This document shows positions 24,149 to 33,634 of a stretch of DNA of 64,000 nucleotides, piece by piece. Numbering within the stretch: position 1 is the first letter of the stretch; each line of letters opens with the position of its first letter. The stretch lies in the NCBI RefSeq assembly GCF_003732665.1, contig NZ_MOBP01000017.1:1-64000 (forward strand), in the 5' to 3' direction. This DNA is from Pseudomonas frederiksbergensis. Lineage in GTDB: Bacteria > Pseudomonadota > Gammaproteobacteria > Pseudomonadales > Pseudomonadaceae. A program made the translations under genes and the position numbers. Under the pieces are notes generated by a model. The model did not search any database. It saw nothing but the letters and a program-made list of their open reading frames with translations, and was not told where the DNA came from.

Positions 24149-24417
24149 TCAGTCGTCCAATCAAACTCGTCATATTCCTCATCATCCTCGTCCCCCTCCT
24201 CCAACACCTCATCCTCACCGGCATCTTCCTCGGGAACGTCTGCTTCCTGCTTGTTCAGCAGAAACTCCTTACGACTCTCAATTATCCCCCGCCTCAGCTC
24301 TTCCCCCTTCTTCGGGCAGTTGAGCATTTGGGCGATGCGATCGATTTTTTTCGCCACGGCTTCCTCCAACGCATCGGCTATGCCCCGATAGTGCGCGCTT
24401 TCGGGGCTGGTTGCCAA
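24145..24417 (-). CDS. Small acidic hypothetical protein
   Basis: 90 residues. The first half is helical (RGIADALEEAVAKKIDRIAQMLNCPKKGEELRRGIIESRKEFLL); the last 30 residues are almost all Asp/Glu. Coupled by ATGA overlap to the next gene. The pair resembles a small two-gene accessory unit; an antitoxin/toxin-like arrangement is conceivable but no toxin fold is visible. Confidence 0.55.
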   Translation of the reverse strand: MATSPESAHYRGIADALEEAVAKKIDRIAQMLNCPKKGEELRRGIIESRKEFLLNKQEADVPEEDAGEDEVLEEGDEDDEEYDEFDWTTE

Positions 24418-24437
24418 ATGGGTGGAGGGGCTGGGGC

Positions 24438-25058
24438 TCAGTTTTTCTTCAGGGCCTTGAGTCGGGTGGTGAGGTTTTGGTCGGGGTAGCGTTTGTGCAG
24501 GGTCTTGAGCAGTTCGTCGGCGGCTTGGGTTTGACCGGTGTTTTGTAGGCGCAGGACTTCACGCAGTTGATCATCGAGGGTGTTCACCGGAGCAGCGGCG
24601 CGTTTGCTGACCTTGGCTTCGTCGGCCATTTCCGCGTTGATGGATTCGCTTTGGGCGGGCGCGGCGTAATCGGCCATCGGTGCAGCGGGTGCAGGGGCGG
24701 ATAACGCGCCGGCGGGGGCGGACAACGAACGTGCAATGGGTGCCGGGGCTTCTTTTTTGGCCGCAAAGGACGAAGTTTTCGGCGCAGGGGCGGAGTCGAA
24801 CTGCGGCTCTTGTTCGGGCGGGCGTTGCACCAGCGCCAACATCAGCGCGACGCCAACGAGGCTGGCAAACGCAACCTGCCAACGGGGTTTCTGGCAGGCC
24901 TGGACCCAACGCTGCCACAGGCTCGGTTTGCGTACAGGTACTTCCCGATGGGCAGTGGCGAGGATGAACGCGTCGAGATGCGACGGCGGGCCATCGTTGC
25001 TGTGTTCACGATAGTGCTTCAACACTTCGTCATCTTTGTTAGAGCGGGCGTCAGTCAT
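24438..25058 (-). CDS. Anti-sigma factor-like membrane protein
   Basis: 206 residues. The cytoplasmic N-terminal about 60 residues precede one membrane helix (VAFASLVGVALMLALV, about 70-85) and an Ala/Pro-rich periplasmic linker ending in a small helical domain (LDDQLREVLRLQNTGQTQAADELLKTLHKRYPDQN) like a TPR half-repeat. It overlaps the sigma factor gene by four bases (ATGA), the normal layout of a cognate anti-sigma factor. No zinc anti-sigma motif (H-x3-C-x2-C) is visible. Confidence 0.7.
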   Translation of the reverse strand: MTDARSNKDDEVLKHYREHSNDGPPSHLDAFILATAHREVPVRKPSLWQRWVQACQKPRWQVAFASLVGVALMLALVQRPPEQEPQFDSAPAPKTSSFAAKKEAPAPIARSLSAPAGALSAPAPAAPMADYAAPAQSESINAEMADEAKVSKRAAAPVNTLDDQLREVLRLQNTGQTQAADELLKTLHKRYPDQNLTTRLKALKKN

Positions 25059-25636
25059 GTCAGTACCTCCTCGGCCAGCAGCCGACGCAGTTTTTGCTGG
25101 GCGTAGCGCAAGCGGCTTTTGACGGTTTCCAGCGGTGTTTCGGTGAGGGTGGCGATTTGGGGCAGGTCGAGGTCGCCGTGGGCGCGCAGCAGGAAGACTT
25201 CCCGTTGGTCGGCGGGCAGGGTTTGCAGGGCGGTTTCGAGGCGCAGGGTGTCGCGGCTCAGGCTCAGCAGTTGTTCGGGGTCGGCGGCGTTGTCGATCAC
25301 GGCGTGGGCCTGTTCGTCGTAGCTGTCGTGCAAAGGGTTGTGGATGCCATGTTTGCGCCAGTGGTCGATCAGTCGGTTGCGGGCAATCTGGTACAGCCAG
25401 GTACGAAAATTCGCTCGGCCTTGTGGCTGACTGGTGCTGCGGATCAGGCTCAGCCAGGTGTCCTGGTAGACCTCTTCGGCGAGTTCGGCTTTGCCGCTGA
25501 GGCCGAGGAGGAATCGATAAAGTCCCTGACGGTGGCGGGCGTACAAGATCTCGAACGCCGGCCCGTCGCCGGATCGATAGCGCGCCAGCAGCGATTCGTC
25601 GCTGCTGGCGTCGGTGCTCATTTCAGGAGCGGTCAT
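25055..25636 (-). CDS. RNA polymerase ECF sigma factor
   Basis: About 193 residues. Region 2 is clear (ARYRSGDGPAFEILYARHRQGLYRFLLGL, AEEVYQDTWLSLIR, FRTWLYQIARNRLIDHWR) and region 4 as well (LQTLPADQREVFLLRAHGDLDLPQIATLTETPLETVKSRLRYAQQKLRRLL). It directs transcription of an extracytoplasmic-response regulon, probably including this operon. I prefer the ATG at 25636 with AAAGGG upstream; a GTG at 25657 overlaps the stop of the frameshifted VWA gene (GTGA) and is the alternative coupled start. Next gene is its presumed anti-sigma factor. Confidence 0.9.
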   Translation of the reverse strand: MTAPEMSTDASSDESLLARYRSGDGPAFEILYARHRQGLYRFLLGLSGKAELAEEVYQDTWLSLIRSTSQPQGRANFRTWLYQIARNRLIDHWRKHGIHNPLHDSYDEQAHAVIDNAADPEQLLSLSRDTLRLETALQTLPADQREVFLLRAHGDLDLPQIATLTETPLETVKSRLRYAQQKLRRLLAEEVLT

Positions 25637-25653
25637 GTCGATGATGATCCCTT

Positions 25654-27337
25654 TCACTCGATTCGGTTGGCATTGGGCATTTGATTCGAAGCCGTGGAAG
25701 TCCGCAGGCTTTGCGCCAATTCGACCAATTGCACAAACTCGGCGCGCAAACCGAAGCGGTCATCGCCCCGAGCGCCACGGGCCAGGGCTTCGGTGTCTTT
25801 GAGGCTGAAATCACCGGTGTAGCGGCCGGGAAAACGCCGCCACGGCCGCCGCGAATCGCAGGTCATCACTGGCAGGCGCCGAGCTCGAAGCAATCGGCCG
25901 CTCGATCAAGCGACTATTCCCACCTTCCGGCAGTTGATATCGCACGCGCAACATGGCCATTTCCCCGGACTTCCCGGAAGTGACTGACGCTGCGTCACCA
26001 TACCGCAACGGCTCCAACCAACCCTTCTCGCCCACAGGGACAATTTCATACAACGCCGTCACCGTATGCCCTGCACCGATTTCCCCAGCATCCACCTTGT
26101 CATTACTAAAATCCTCACGCTTCAACGCGCGATTCTCATACCCCAACAACCGGTATTCACTGACCTGCGCCGGGTTGAATTCCACCTGCAGCTTCACGTT
26201 CTTCGCCACCACGTCGAGGGTCGAGCCGAGTTGGTCCACCAGCACCTTGCGCGCTTCACGCAGGTTGTCGATGTAGGCGTAGTTGCCGTCGCCAGCATCG
26301 GCCAGTTGCTCCATCAGGTGTTCATTGTAGTTATCCACACCAAAACCCAGGGTGGTCAGGGAAATGCCGGTCTTGCGTTTATCCACAGCCATTTGCTTGA
26401 GGCTGTCGAAGTCGCTGATGCCGACGTTGAAGTCACCGTCGGTGGCCAGCAGGATGCGGTTGATGCCTTTGGGGATGAACGCCTGTTGTGCCATTTGATA
26501 GGCCAATTCGATGCCCGACGCTCCGGCAGTCGAGCCGCCCGCCGTCAATTGGTCGATGGCTGTACGAATCTTCGCTTTTTCCCGTCCGGAAGTGGGCTCA
26601 AGCACGACTCGGGATTCGCCGGCGTAGACCACCAGTGACACCCGATCCTGTTCGCGCAGTTGATCGACCAACAACTTCAACGTGCTTTTAACCAAGGGCA
26701 GGCCTTCGCGGCGATCCATGGACCCGGACACATCCACCAGAAACACCAGATTCGCCGGGGCCAACTCCGAAACCGCATGGTCCGAAGCCTTGATGCCGAT
26801 GCGCAGCAAACGGGTATGCGGGTTCCACGGCGACGGCGCCAGTTCGGTGGTCACGCCGAATGGCGAGCCATCGGTGGGCAGGGCGTAATCGTAGGGAAAG
26901 TAATTGACCATCTCCTCCAGTCGCACCGCGCCTTCGGGCGGCAGGCGGCCCTGATTGAGCAAACGCCGGACGTTGGCGTAGGCGCCGGTATCGACGTCGG
27001 CGCTGAAGGTCGAAACCGGCGCTTCAGCCACGCTGTGGATCGGGTTGTCGGCCAGCGCCTGATATTGCTCGCGCTGCTCATCCCGATAGCCGGGCGGAGC
27101 GGCTTCAGACATTGGCGCAAAGCTAGCCATCGGCGCCGCACGCACACTGCGCTTGGCCATCGTGGCATCCGCCCTGATCGCTTCAGTTTTCAACTCACCT
27201 TGAGCCGGTGACGGTGACGGCGGCGCAACAACCGCCGAATCAGGCGTGGACGAAACACCACAACCGGCAACCGCCAGCAGCAGCCCAATGGCGAAACCAT
27301 GGGCGGCCGGGCGCAGGAAATGCAGAGGGAGGGACAT
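25654..27337 (-). pseudogene. VWA-domain lipoprotein (YfbK family), frameshifted near its C-terminus
   Basis: The signal peptide ends in a lipobox (LLLAVAGCG). A DUF3520/YfbK-type N-terminal domain (SVAEAPVSTFSADVDTGAYANVRR, VRLEEMVNYFPYDY) precedes a von Willebrand A domain with an intact MIDAS (LVFLVDVSGSM). The frame ends at 25811 with FSRPLHR, but the expected family C-terminus (GRYTGDFSLKDTEALARGARGDD..LRAEFVQLVELAQSL) continues in the next frame to a stop at 25654, which overlaps the sigma gene start. The shift is at about 25825-25840, in a run CGTTTTCCCGG on the minus strand. It is either a one-base mutation or a sequence error; no standard slippery heptamer is evident. Confidence 0.8.
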
Positions 27338-27424
27338 GGGGGCTGACCTCAGGAGGAATTGATCCATTCACCCTCTGAGACGGTCAGCCCAACCGGTTCG
27401 GGTTAAGCCGCTGAAAAATAATCT

Positions 27425-27985
27425 TCAGCGGTGATAACGCCGCACCACGCTGCTGTTGCGCAGGACGTGATCCTTGATTTTTTCCAGCAATTGCGCGCGG
27501 GTCAGGCCGGCGGGCAAGGCGTCCGGAGCCAGGTCCAGGGCGTAGATCTGGATGATGTAGTGGTGCGCGCTGTCGCCGGCCGGCGGGCAAGGGCCGACAT
27601 AGGTGGTGGTGCCTTTGACGTTGGTGCCACCGACGCCTTCGAGGGCACCTTTCGCACCGACACCGGCCGGGATCTGGTGGGTAGTCGCCTTGATGCCGTA
27701 ATGCACCCAATGATCAACGCCCTGGCCTTTCGCGCCGTCGGGGTCGTGCATGACGATCGCGTAGCTGAGGGTGCCTGCCGGGCCGGCGTTCCAGTTCAGG
27801 GCCGGGGACTGGTTGTGCCCGCCGCAATTGGGCGCATCGCTGGCGGCCGCCGACGTAAACAGTCGATCGTCGGTGACACCTGGGATATTGAGGGTGAAAC
27901 GCTCCTGGGCCTGCACGGGCAATTGCACGCAAAGGGCGACTGCAACGGCCGCCAGCCAAGGGTTCAGAGAGGTCAATCGGGTCAT
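27425..27985 (-). CDS. YbhB/YbcL family Raf kinase inhibitor-like protein
   Basis: 186 residues with a cleavable signal peptide (LAAVAVALCVQLPVQAQ). PEBP-fold motifs are present: SPALNWNAGPAGTLSYAIVMHDPDG, VDHWVHYGI, GPCPPAGDSAHHYIIQIYALD. These periplasmic proteins bind phospholipid-like or small anionic ligands; the bacterial role is unsettled. The start at 27985 places the signal peptide correctly; upstream codons in frame encode no sensible sequence. It lies divergent from the oxidoreductase at 28128. Confidence 0.9.
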   Translation of the reverse strand: MTRLTSLNPWLAAVAVALCVQLPVQAQERFTLNIPGVTDDRLFTSAAASDAPNCGGHNQSPALNWNAGPAGTLSYAIVMHDPDGAKGQGVDHWVHYGIKATTHQIPAGVGAKGALEGVGGTNVKGTTTYVGPCPPAGDSAHHYIIQIYALDLAPDALPAGLTRAQLLEKIKDHVLRNSSVVRRYHR

Positions 27986-28127
27986 TACCGGAGCACCTTG
28001 TGCGGGTTGGGCCGTCGTCGGCTGGCAGACTATAGCCGGACCGTTCGCGCGGTGGCAGTGGCAATTGGGCTGAACCTCGGGATAAGGGCCAAACTCAATA
28101 GAGAAATACCTGCCTGGGAGAGCGCTC

Positions 28128-29657
28128 ATGGCCCTGCACCGCGTTGCCCGTTTCGCCGATGTGCCGGAAAACCGGGGCCTTGAGGTCCGGATCGACGACA
28201 CCAAAATTGTTTTGCTGCGGGTCGGTGATCAATTGCGCGCCTTCCAGGGCGAATGCCCCCACGCCGGGGCGCCGCTGGCCGAGGGGGCGCTGTGTCATGG
28301 GCGGCTGATCTGTCCGTGGCACAAGGCTGCTTATCGCATCGAAGATGGGGCGCTGTGCGAGCCACCGTCATTGGACGGGCTCCAGCGTTATCCGCTTGAA
28401 ATGCGTGAAGACGAAGTTTGGGTCGACGACCAGCCGATGACCGACGCCCACACGCCACCCGCGGATGATGAACGTACTTTTGTGATTGTCGGCGCCGGGG
28501 CCGCAGGCACGGCTGCGGCGGCCGCACTGCGGGAAAAAGGCTTTGGCGGGCGGATTCAACTGATCGACCGCGAGCCTGACGCCGGCTACGACCGCACCGT
28601 GCTCAGCAAATTCGTGATCGCCGGGGAGATGCCGCCGGAAGAAGTCCCGCCTCTGCGCGACGAAGCGTTTTATCGCGAACAACGCATCGAGCAAATCCGT
28701 GGCGAAGTGGCCAGCCTCGATGCGCACAACAAAACCTTGAAACTGACTGATGGCCAGACCCTGAGCTACGACGCCGCCATGCTGGCCACTGGCGGCATTC
28801 CCAAACCACTGGACCTGCCCGGCGCTGACTTGCCTCAGGTTTTTTTACTGCGCTCTAAAGATCAGGCAACAAAAATTCTGGAAGCCGCCAAACCCGGGCA
28901 AAAAGCCGTGATCATCGGTGACAGTTTTATCGCCCTGGAATCGGCCTCGGCCCTGCGCACCTATGGCTTGGACGTGACCGTGCTCGCCCGCCACGCCGTG
29001 CCCTTCGCCGCTCAATTTGGTGAAACTGTCGGTAAGTCGATTCGCGCCCTGCATGAGGCCCATGGCGTGGTGTTTCATACCGAAGGTGAAGCCGCGTCCA
29101 TCGAGGGCACCAGCAAGGTCGAAGCGGTGATTCTGGACAATGGCCAGCGGTTACCGGCGGATCTGGTGCTGGTCGGCATCGGCGTCAGCCCGGCCACCGC
29201 GATGTTTGCCGACCTGCCCAAGGAGAAAGACCAATCGCTGAAGGTCGACGGCGGCATGCGCGTGAGTGATGGGCTGTGGGCGGTCGGTGATATCGCGACC
29301 TTCCCGCTCAACGGCCAGCCACAACGGATCGAGCATTGGCGTCTGGCGCAGCAACAGGCGCGGATCGCAGCCACGAACATGCTCGGCGGTGATGAACATT
29401 ACCTCGACGTGCCGTATTTCTGGACCTGGCACTTTGGCAAAAACTACGACTACCTGGGCCATGCCGAAAGTTGGGATGAGGTCGAGTTCAAGGGTGATCC
29501 TGACCATCCGCCGTTTATTGGCCTGTTCGGCAAGCACGGGGTGGTGGTGGCTGCGGTGGCCTGTGAAGAAGAGCGGGCGATGGCGATGCTGGCCGAGCGG
29601 ATGAAACAGCCGTTGCCGGTGGATGAGGCTTGGCAGTTGGTTCGAGACCTGAGCTGA
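28128..29657 (+). CDS. Rieske [2Fe-2S]-FAD oxidoreductase (AIF-like)
   Basis: 509 residues. Residues 1-100 form a Rieske domain with CPHAG and CPWHKAAY cluster ligands (C-x-H, C-x2-H). The remainder is a pyridine nucleotide-disulphide-like reductase: VIVGAGAAGTAAAAALREKGFGG (FAD Rossmann), AMLATGG, VIIGDSFIALESASALRTYG (NADH Rossmann), LWAVGDIATFP and a reductase C-terminal domain. Enzymes of this layout transfer electrons from NAD(P)H to Rieske oxygenases or quinone-type acceptors; no partner oxygenase is adjacent. Ribosome site GGGAGAG precedes the ATG. Confidence 0.9.
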   Translation: MALHRVARFADVPENRGLEVRIDDTKIVLLRVGDQLRAFQGECPHAGAPLAEGALCHGRLICPWHKAAYRIEDGALCEPPSLDGLQRYPLEMREDEVWVDDQPMTDAHTPPADDERTFVIVGAGAAGTAAAAALREKGFGGRIQLIDREPDAGYDRTVLSKFVIAGEMPPEEVPPLRDEAFYREQRIEQIRGEVASLDAHNKTLKLTDGQTLSYDAAMLATGGIPKPLDLPGADLPQVFLLRSKDQATKILEAAKPGQKAVIIGDSFIALESASALRTYGLDVTVLARHAVPFAAQFGETVGKSIRALHEAHGVVFHTEGEAASIEGTSKVEAVILDNGQRLPADLVLVGIGVSPATAMFADLPKEKDQSLKVDGGMRVSDGLWAVGDIATFPLNGQPQRIEHWRLAQQQARIAATNMLGGDEHYLDVPYFWTWHFGKNYDYLGHAESWDEVEFKGDPDHPPFIGLFGKHGVVVAAVACEEERAMAMLAERMKQPLPVDEAWQLVRDLS

Positions 29658-29671
29658 ACTTGAACTGGATT

Positions 29672-29740
29672 TGTAGGAGCGAGGCTTGCCCGCGAAGGCG
29701 ATCTTACGGACGCCTTCGCGGGCAAGCCTCGCTCCTACAG
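29672..29740. repeat. REP palindrome pair
   Basis: Inverted GTAGGAGCGAGGCTTGCCCG units lying between two convergent genes (oxidoreductase and pgaD). It probably ends or protects both transcripts. Confidence 0.9.
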
Positions 29741-29755
29741 GGATTTGTGTCGAGT

Positions 29756-30274
29756 TTAGAGATGGATCACCGGTTCGCGATTGTCGTCATCCTCAGCCGG
29801 CAAACGAATCACCAGCGGATGTTCCAGCGGCGACGCTCGCAGCGCGGGATCAATCGGGAAGTAGTGAGTAATCACATGGCTGACATCGCCGTCCTGATTG
29901 TTGTGAATCGTCATCGAGCCTGGCGTGCGCAGTTTCTCCAACCGATCACCGCTCAACTTGAAGCTTTTGCTCAACCCATGATCATCCACCACCGGCGCGG
30001 GCAGGCGACGCTGGGCGAAGCTCTTGCTTTTGCGATGTTGATAACGCGCCCAGGAAATCAGGATCACCGCGTTCAACACCGCCACCCACAAATAAATCTG
30101 CAACGTCCCGAGGGCGTCGAACACCGACGCATCGATCCGTGGCCCATCGTGGGTATCAATCAGCGGCCACAAGCCACGCACCAACAAATACAGCAGACCG
30201 ATCCAGGCCAGCACGGTGAAGAAAGCATCGAGCACGACCAGGAACGGTCGCTGCCGGGTTCTGATGATTTTCAT
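29756..30274 (-). CDS. pgaD: PNAG biosynthesis protein PgaD
   Basis: 172 residues with two membrane helices (FLVVLDAFFTVLAWIGLLYLLVRGLW and TLQIYLWVAVLNAVILISWARY). PgaD is the small inner-membrane partner that stabilises PgaC and helps transmit c-di-GMP activation. It overlaps pgaC by four bases and is the last gene of the operon. The C-terminal tail is longer and more charged than in enterobacterial PgaD, as is usual in pseudomonads. Confidence 0.9.
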   Translation of the reverse strand: MKIIRTRQRPFLVVLDAFFTVLAWIGLLYLLVRGLWPLIDTHDGPRIDASVFDALGTLQIYLWVAVLNAVILISWARYQHRKSKSFAQRRLPAPVVDDHGLSKSFKLSGDRLEKLRTPGSMTIHNNQDGDVSHVITHYFPIDPALRASPLEHPLVIRLPAEDDDNREPVIHL

Positions 30275-31623
30275 TTGATGACTTCCTCCTCATCGTCCAG
30301 CGGCTTGATGCCCCGGTCCGGACTGACCCAGCGCGCGCGTTTCTGGTGTTGGCCGAACAGCACTTTGGGAAAGCTCACGAGGGTCGTCAGCAGACTGATG
30401 AGCCAGAACATCAAGGGATACCAGACGACCCAAAACATGGTTTTGCCCAAACCTTTTTCATAACGCCGGTCGATCAAGATGCTCACGGCAAATTGCACCA
30501 GGCAGACCATCGCCAGCAGCAACCCGGTAAACGCGGGTGGCAGCAGGTGATCCACCGCAATCGCCGCCGGCATTTCGACAAACTTGCCCACACCCCAGAA
30601 GATCACCGACAGCAGGAAAGTGAACGCCCAACCGGTGGACAGGCAGTATTCGAACAGCAGCGGCCACAGGTAGCGATGGCGGTACTGCCAGATGCCACGA
30701 ATGTTCTTGAACAACACTTCGGCGCCGCCCTGGGCCCAGCGCAGACGTTGCTTCCACAGGCCGCCGAGGGTTTCCGGCATCAGGATCCAGCACAGGGCAC
30801 GGGGCTCGTAGAAGATGCTCCAGTGGTCCAGTTGCAGTTTCCAGCTGATGTCGATGTCTTCAGTGATCATGTCCGGGCTCCAGTAGCCAACCCGGTTCAG
30901 GGCTGTGCGGCGGAACGCGACGATCACCCCGGAGACGGTAAAAATCCGCCCGAACACCCGTTGCGTGCGTTTGATCAGGCCAATGATCGACGAGAACTCA
31001 CCGACTTGAACCCGGCCCACCAACGTCGAGCGCGTGCGGATGCGCGGGTTGCCGGTCACGGCGCCGAGGCGTGCGTTATCCAGCATCGGCGCCACCAGAT
31101 ACGCCGCCGTATTGGGCGCCAGCAGCGCATCACCGTCGATGCACACCAGGTACTCGCTGCGCGCCGCGATGGCTCCCATGCGCAGGGCCACGGCTTTGCC
31201 CTGGTTTTCCGCCAGGTGCAGCACCCGCAGGCGTGGGTCTTGCGCCGCCAACGCGTCGAGCACGGCGGCGGTGTTGTCCTTGGAGCCGTCGTTGATCGCG
31301 ATCACTTCGATGTTCGGGTAGTGCTGGGCCAGCGCCGCGTGGATGGTGTCGGCGGCGTTGTCACCTTCGTTGTAGCAAGGGATCAGGATCGAAATCAGCG
31401 GTTCGCCGGCCAGTGGCGGCGGCAAGGTGTCGTCCTTCCACGGCCAGTGCCGCTCCCAGTGCAGCCAGAAATACAGGCCGCCGGCGATCCACAGCCCGGA
31501 CATGAACAGGGGATAAAAGAACACGAAGTCCATCAGGAATTGCCCGGTGACCAGGAAGATCAGCCCCAGGGGTATCCCCAGAACGATCGCCAGGACCAGC
31601 ACGGCCAGCAGTCTATCCAGCAT
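30271..31623 (-). CDS. pgaC: PNAG synthase, glycosyltransferase family 2
   Basis: 450 residues. Inner-membrane processive transferase that polymerises N-acetylglucosamine. Two N-terminal helices, a GT2 domain with ISILIPCYNEGDN, AINDGSKDNT, CIDGDALL (Asp-x-Asp), MITEDIDISWK and the RLRWAQGG acceptor motif, then C-terminal helices (LLFEYCLSTGWAFTFLLSVIFWGV and others). It begins one base after the pgaB stop. Confidence 0.95.
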   Translation of the reverse strand: MLDRLLAVLVLAIVLGIPLGLIFLVTGQFLMDFVFFYPLFMSGLWIAGGLYFWLHWERHWPWKDDTLPPPLAGEPLISILIPCYNEGDNAADTIHAALAQHYPNIEVIAINDGSKDNTAAVLDALAAQDPRLRVLHLAENQGKAVALRMGAIAARSEYLVCIDGDALLAPNTAAYLVAPMLDNARLGAVTGNPRIRTRSTLVGRVQVGEFSSIIGLIKRTQRVFGRIFTVSGVIVAFRRTALNRVGYWSPDMITEDIDISWKLQLDHWSIFYEPRALCWILMPETLGGLWKQRLRWAQGGAEVLFKNIRGIWQYRHRYLWPLLFEYCLSTGWAFTFLLSVIFWGVGKFVEMPAAIAVDHLLPPAFTGLLLAMVCLVQFAVSILIDRRYEKGLGKTMFWVVWYPLMFWLISLLTTLVSFPKVLFGQHQKRARWVSPDRGIKPLDDEEEVIK

Positions 31624-31624
31624 G

Positions 31625-33622
31625 TTATGGGTTCCACTTGTTTGAGAGCGCGGGCCGCACGGTTTTCAGGTCCGGCTGGTTCTCGAGGAAGTTGTCCGGG
31701 TAGTAGCCGAAACTGGTGGCGCCCTGACGCTTGAGGCGGCCCATCCAGTCGCTCAGCCGCTCGCCGTCGATGTCGGAGTCGGTCTGTTTGGTCCAGTCCT
31801 TGGCCTGCAATTCGAACACCGTGCGCTCGAGCGCACCGGGGCGCGCCTTGACCGTGGCCACCAGCGCTTCGAGCCAGGGCCCGGATTGCGCGAGGCTTTG
31901 TTTTTCCATCAGCGGCATGGCCATCGGCGCCGTCCAGTCGTAGGTGGCGAGGAAGTCGTCGAGGTTCTGCGCGAACCAGGCTTCGCTCTGGGGATTGAGC
32001 ATCGGCTCGGCAAAGATATTGCGTGCGGTCAGCACCTGCGGGCCGCGAATGGCGCGGACCTTGGCGGTCAGCTCTTTAGTGAAATCGATCAGGTAGCGAC
32101 TCTTGAACCGCGTCCAGCGTTGCAGCGTGGCCGGGTCATTGCGCAACGCGGAAATCGAACCCGGCAAGCCGTTGGCGGCATACACCTTGAGCGCTTCGGG
32201 GCTGGCGTCTTCGAAATCCGAAAGCACCGCGTCGTCGTGGTAAAGGATGCCGTCCACCGAAGTCAGGCGCGCCACGTCTTCGTAGATTTCACCGATGATC
32301 CGCCGCACGTTCGGGTCGAACGGCGACAGGCGTTTGTACTGGTCCGGGTCCACCGACGTGGTGCCGGTTTTCGGGTCCCAGCGCATGACACGCGGCAGCT
32401 TCGCATCCAGGGCAAAACTCAGCACCGGCATCCAGGCGAAGACCTTGACGTGAGCCCGGGTGCGCAACTGCCAGGCCACGCGGTCGAAGATGTCAGCGCG
32501 CACCGGCAAATGGCGGTTGGGGAAGTACAACGAGTGCACCAGGCCATCGCCTTTCGGGTCGGCGAAGGCTTGCAGAAACACCGTGTTGGCGCCCATGTCG
32601 GCCATGCGCTGGATCAGTTTGCCGAGGTTGATTTCTTGCTGGGCCGGATCGGCGTCGTAGACGTTATCCAGGTCCACATGCACCACGCGCATCGGCGACT
32701 CGGCTTGCACCGAGACGATGCTGTTGGCGAAGTGCTCACCGTCCGGGTCCGAAGCCACCAGAAAGCGCGGGCTGCTCATCAGGTTGTCGAGGGCATCGAG
32801 GCCGTCGTCCAGGGTCAGGGCCATTTGGTAGCCTTGCTCGTTCACCACTTGCAGCGAAGAGCCGTCCGCCGCGCCGTAAGGCCAGACCCAGACACGCGGC
32901 TTGTAGCCGGTGACCTTGCGGATTTTCTCGGTGATGGTCGCGACGTCAGCGCGCATCCGCGCCTGGAACTCGGCTTCGGTTTCGTAGCGACCGGCGACTG
33001 CATCGTAGCGACGGGTCGCGGCGGCCGGTTGCAGGTTGCCTTGCGGGTTAGCCAACACGCCTTTGTGGCTGGCGTCGGTGTGGGCGGCAATTTCCACCAG
33101 TCCGGATTTGGATATTTCGCGAATCTGATCCCAGGTCAGGAAGTCCGAACGCTGGCGCGGTGTGCCGGCGAAATCCACCGGTTGGTTGAGCGGCGTGTCG
33201 ATCCACACCCCGACCGGCGCCAGCAAGGCGTGCCAGTTATAGGCGCGCAGCACCGGCAGTACGCGGGTGTAGAAGCTCGAATAACCGTCGTCGAAACTCA
33301 GCAGAATCGCCTTGGGCGGCAGCTCCGGACCACCGTTGCGGGCGGCCATGATTTGGTCGACGGTCACCGGTTTGTAGTTGTTCTCTCTTAACCAGGCAAG
33401 CTGCTCGATCATGCGTTCGGTGCGTACCGCGACCACCGCTTGATCGGGGTCACGGTCTTCGACGTCGTGATAGGCAATGCCGAGCACGTGGTTTTTCGGC
33501 CAGGGCTTTTCGTTGGCCGCCAACGGGCGCTCGGACGGCGGCGTGAAGGCCGGGGCCTGCTGGGCGCAGGCGCTGACCAGCAGCGCTCCCAGCAGAAGGA
33601 TGAAACGCGAGATAAAAGGCAT
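31625..33622 (-). CDS. pgaB: PNAG N-deacetylase lipoprotein PgaB
   Basis: 665 residues. Lipoprotein signal with lipobox (GALLVSAC). The NodB-type polysaccharide deacetylase domain has ILLSFDDGYSSFY (metal-binding Asp pair) and IAAHTDASHKG (His ligand); the C-terminal half is a glycoside hydrolase-like domain (VHVDLDNVYDAD, ILYHDDAVLSDFED). It partly deacetylates PNAG in the periplasm, which is needed for export through PgaA. The ATG at 33622 follows AGAAGAG; a TTG two codons earlier is the alternative. Confidence 0.95.
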   Translation of the reverse strand: MPFISRFILLLGALLVSACAQQAPAFTPPSERPLAANEKPWPKNHVLGIAYHDVEDRDPDQAVVAVRTERMIEQLAWLRENNYKPVTVDQIMAARNGGPELPPKAILLSFDDGYSSFYTRVLPVLRAYNWHALLAPVGVWIDTPLNQPVDFAGTPRQRSDFLTWDQIREISKSGLVEIAAHTDASHKGVLANPQGNLQPAAATRRYDAVAGRYETEAEFQARMRADVATITEKIRKVTGYKPRVWVWPYGAADGSSLQVVNEQGYQMALTLDDGLDALDNLMSSPRFLVASDPDGEHFANSIVSVQAESPMRVVHVDLDNVYDADPAQQEINLGKLIQRMADMGANTVFLQAFADPKGDGLVHSLYFPNRHLPVRADIFDRVAWQLRTRAHVKVFAWMPVLSFALDAKLPRVMRWDPKTGTTSVDPDQYKRLSPFDPNVRRIIGEIYEDVARLTSVDGILYHDDAVLSDFEDASPEALKVYAANGLPGSISALRNDPATLQRWTRFKSRYLIDFTKELTAKVRAIRGPQVLTARNIFAEPMLNPQSEAWFAQNLDDFLATYDWTAPMAMPLMEKQSLAQSGPWLEALVATVKARPGALERTVFELQAKDWTKQTDSDIDGERLSDWMGRLKRQGATSFGYYPDNFLENQPDLKTVRPALSNKWNP

Positions 33623-33634
33623 CTTCAAACTCTT

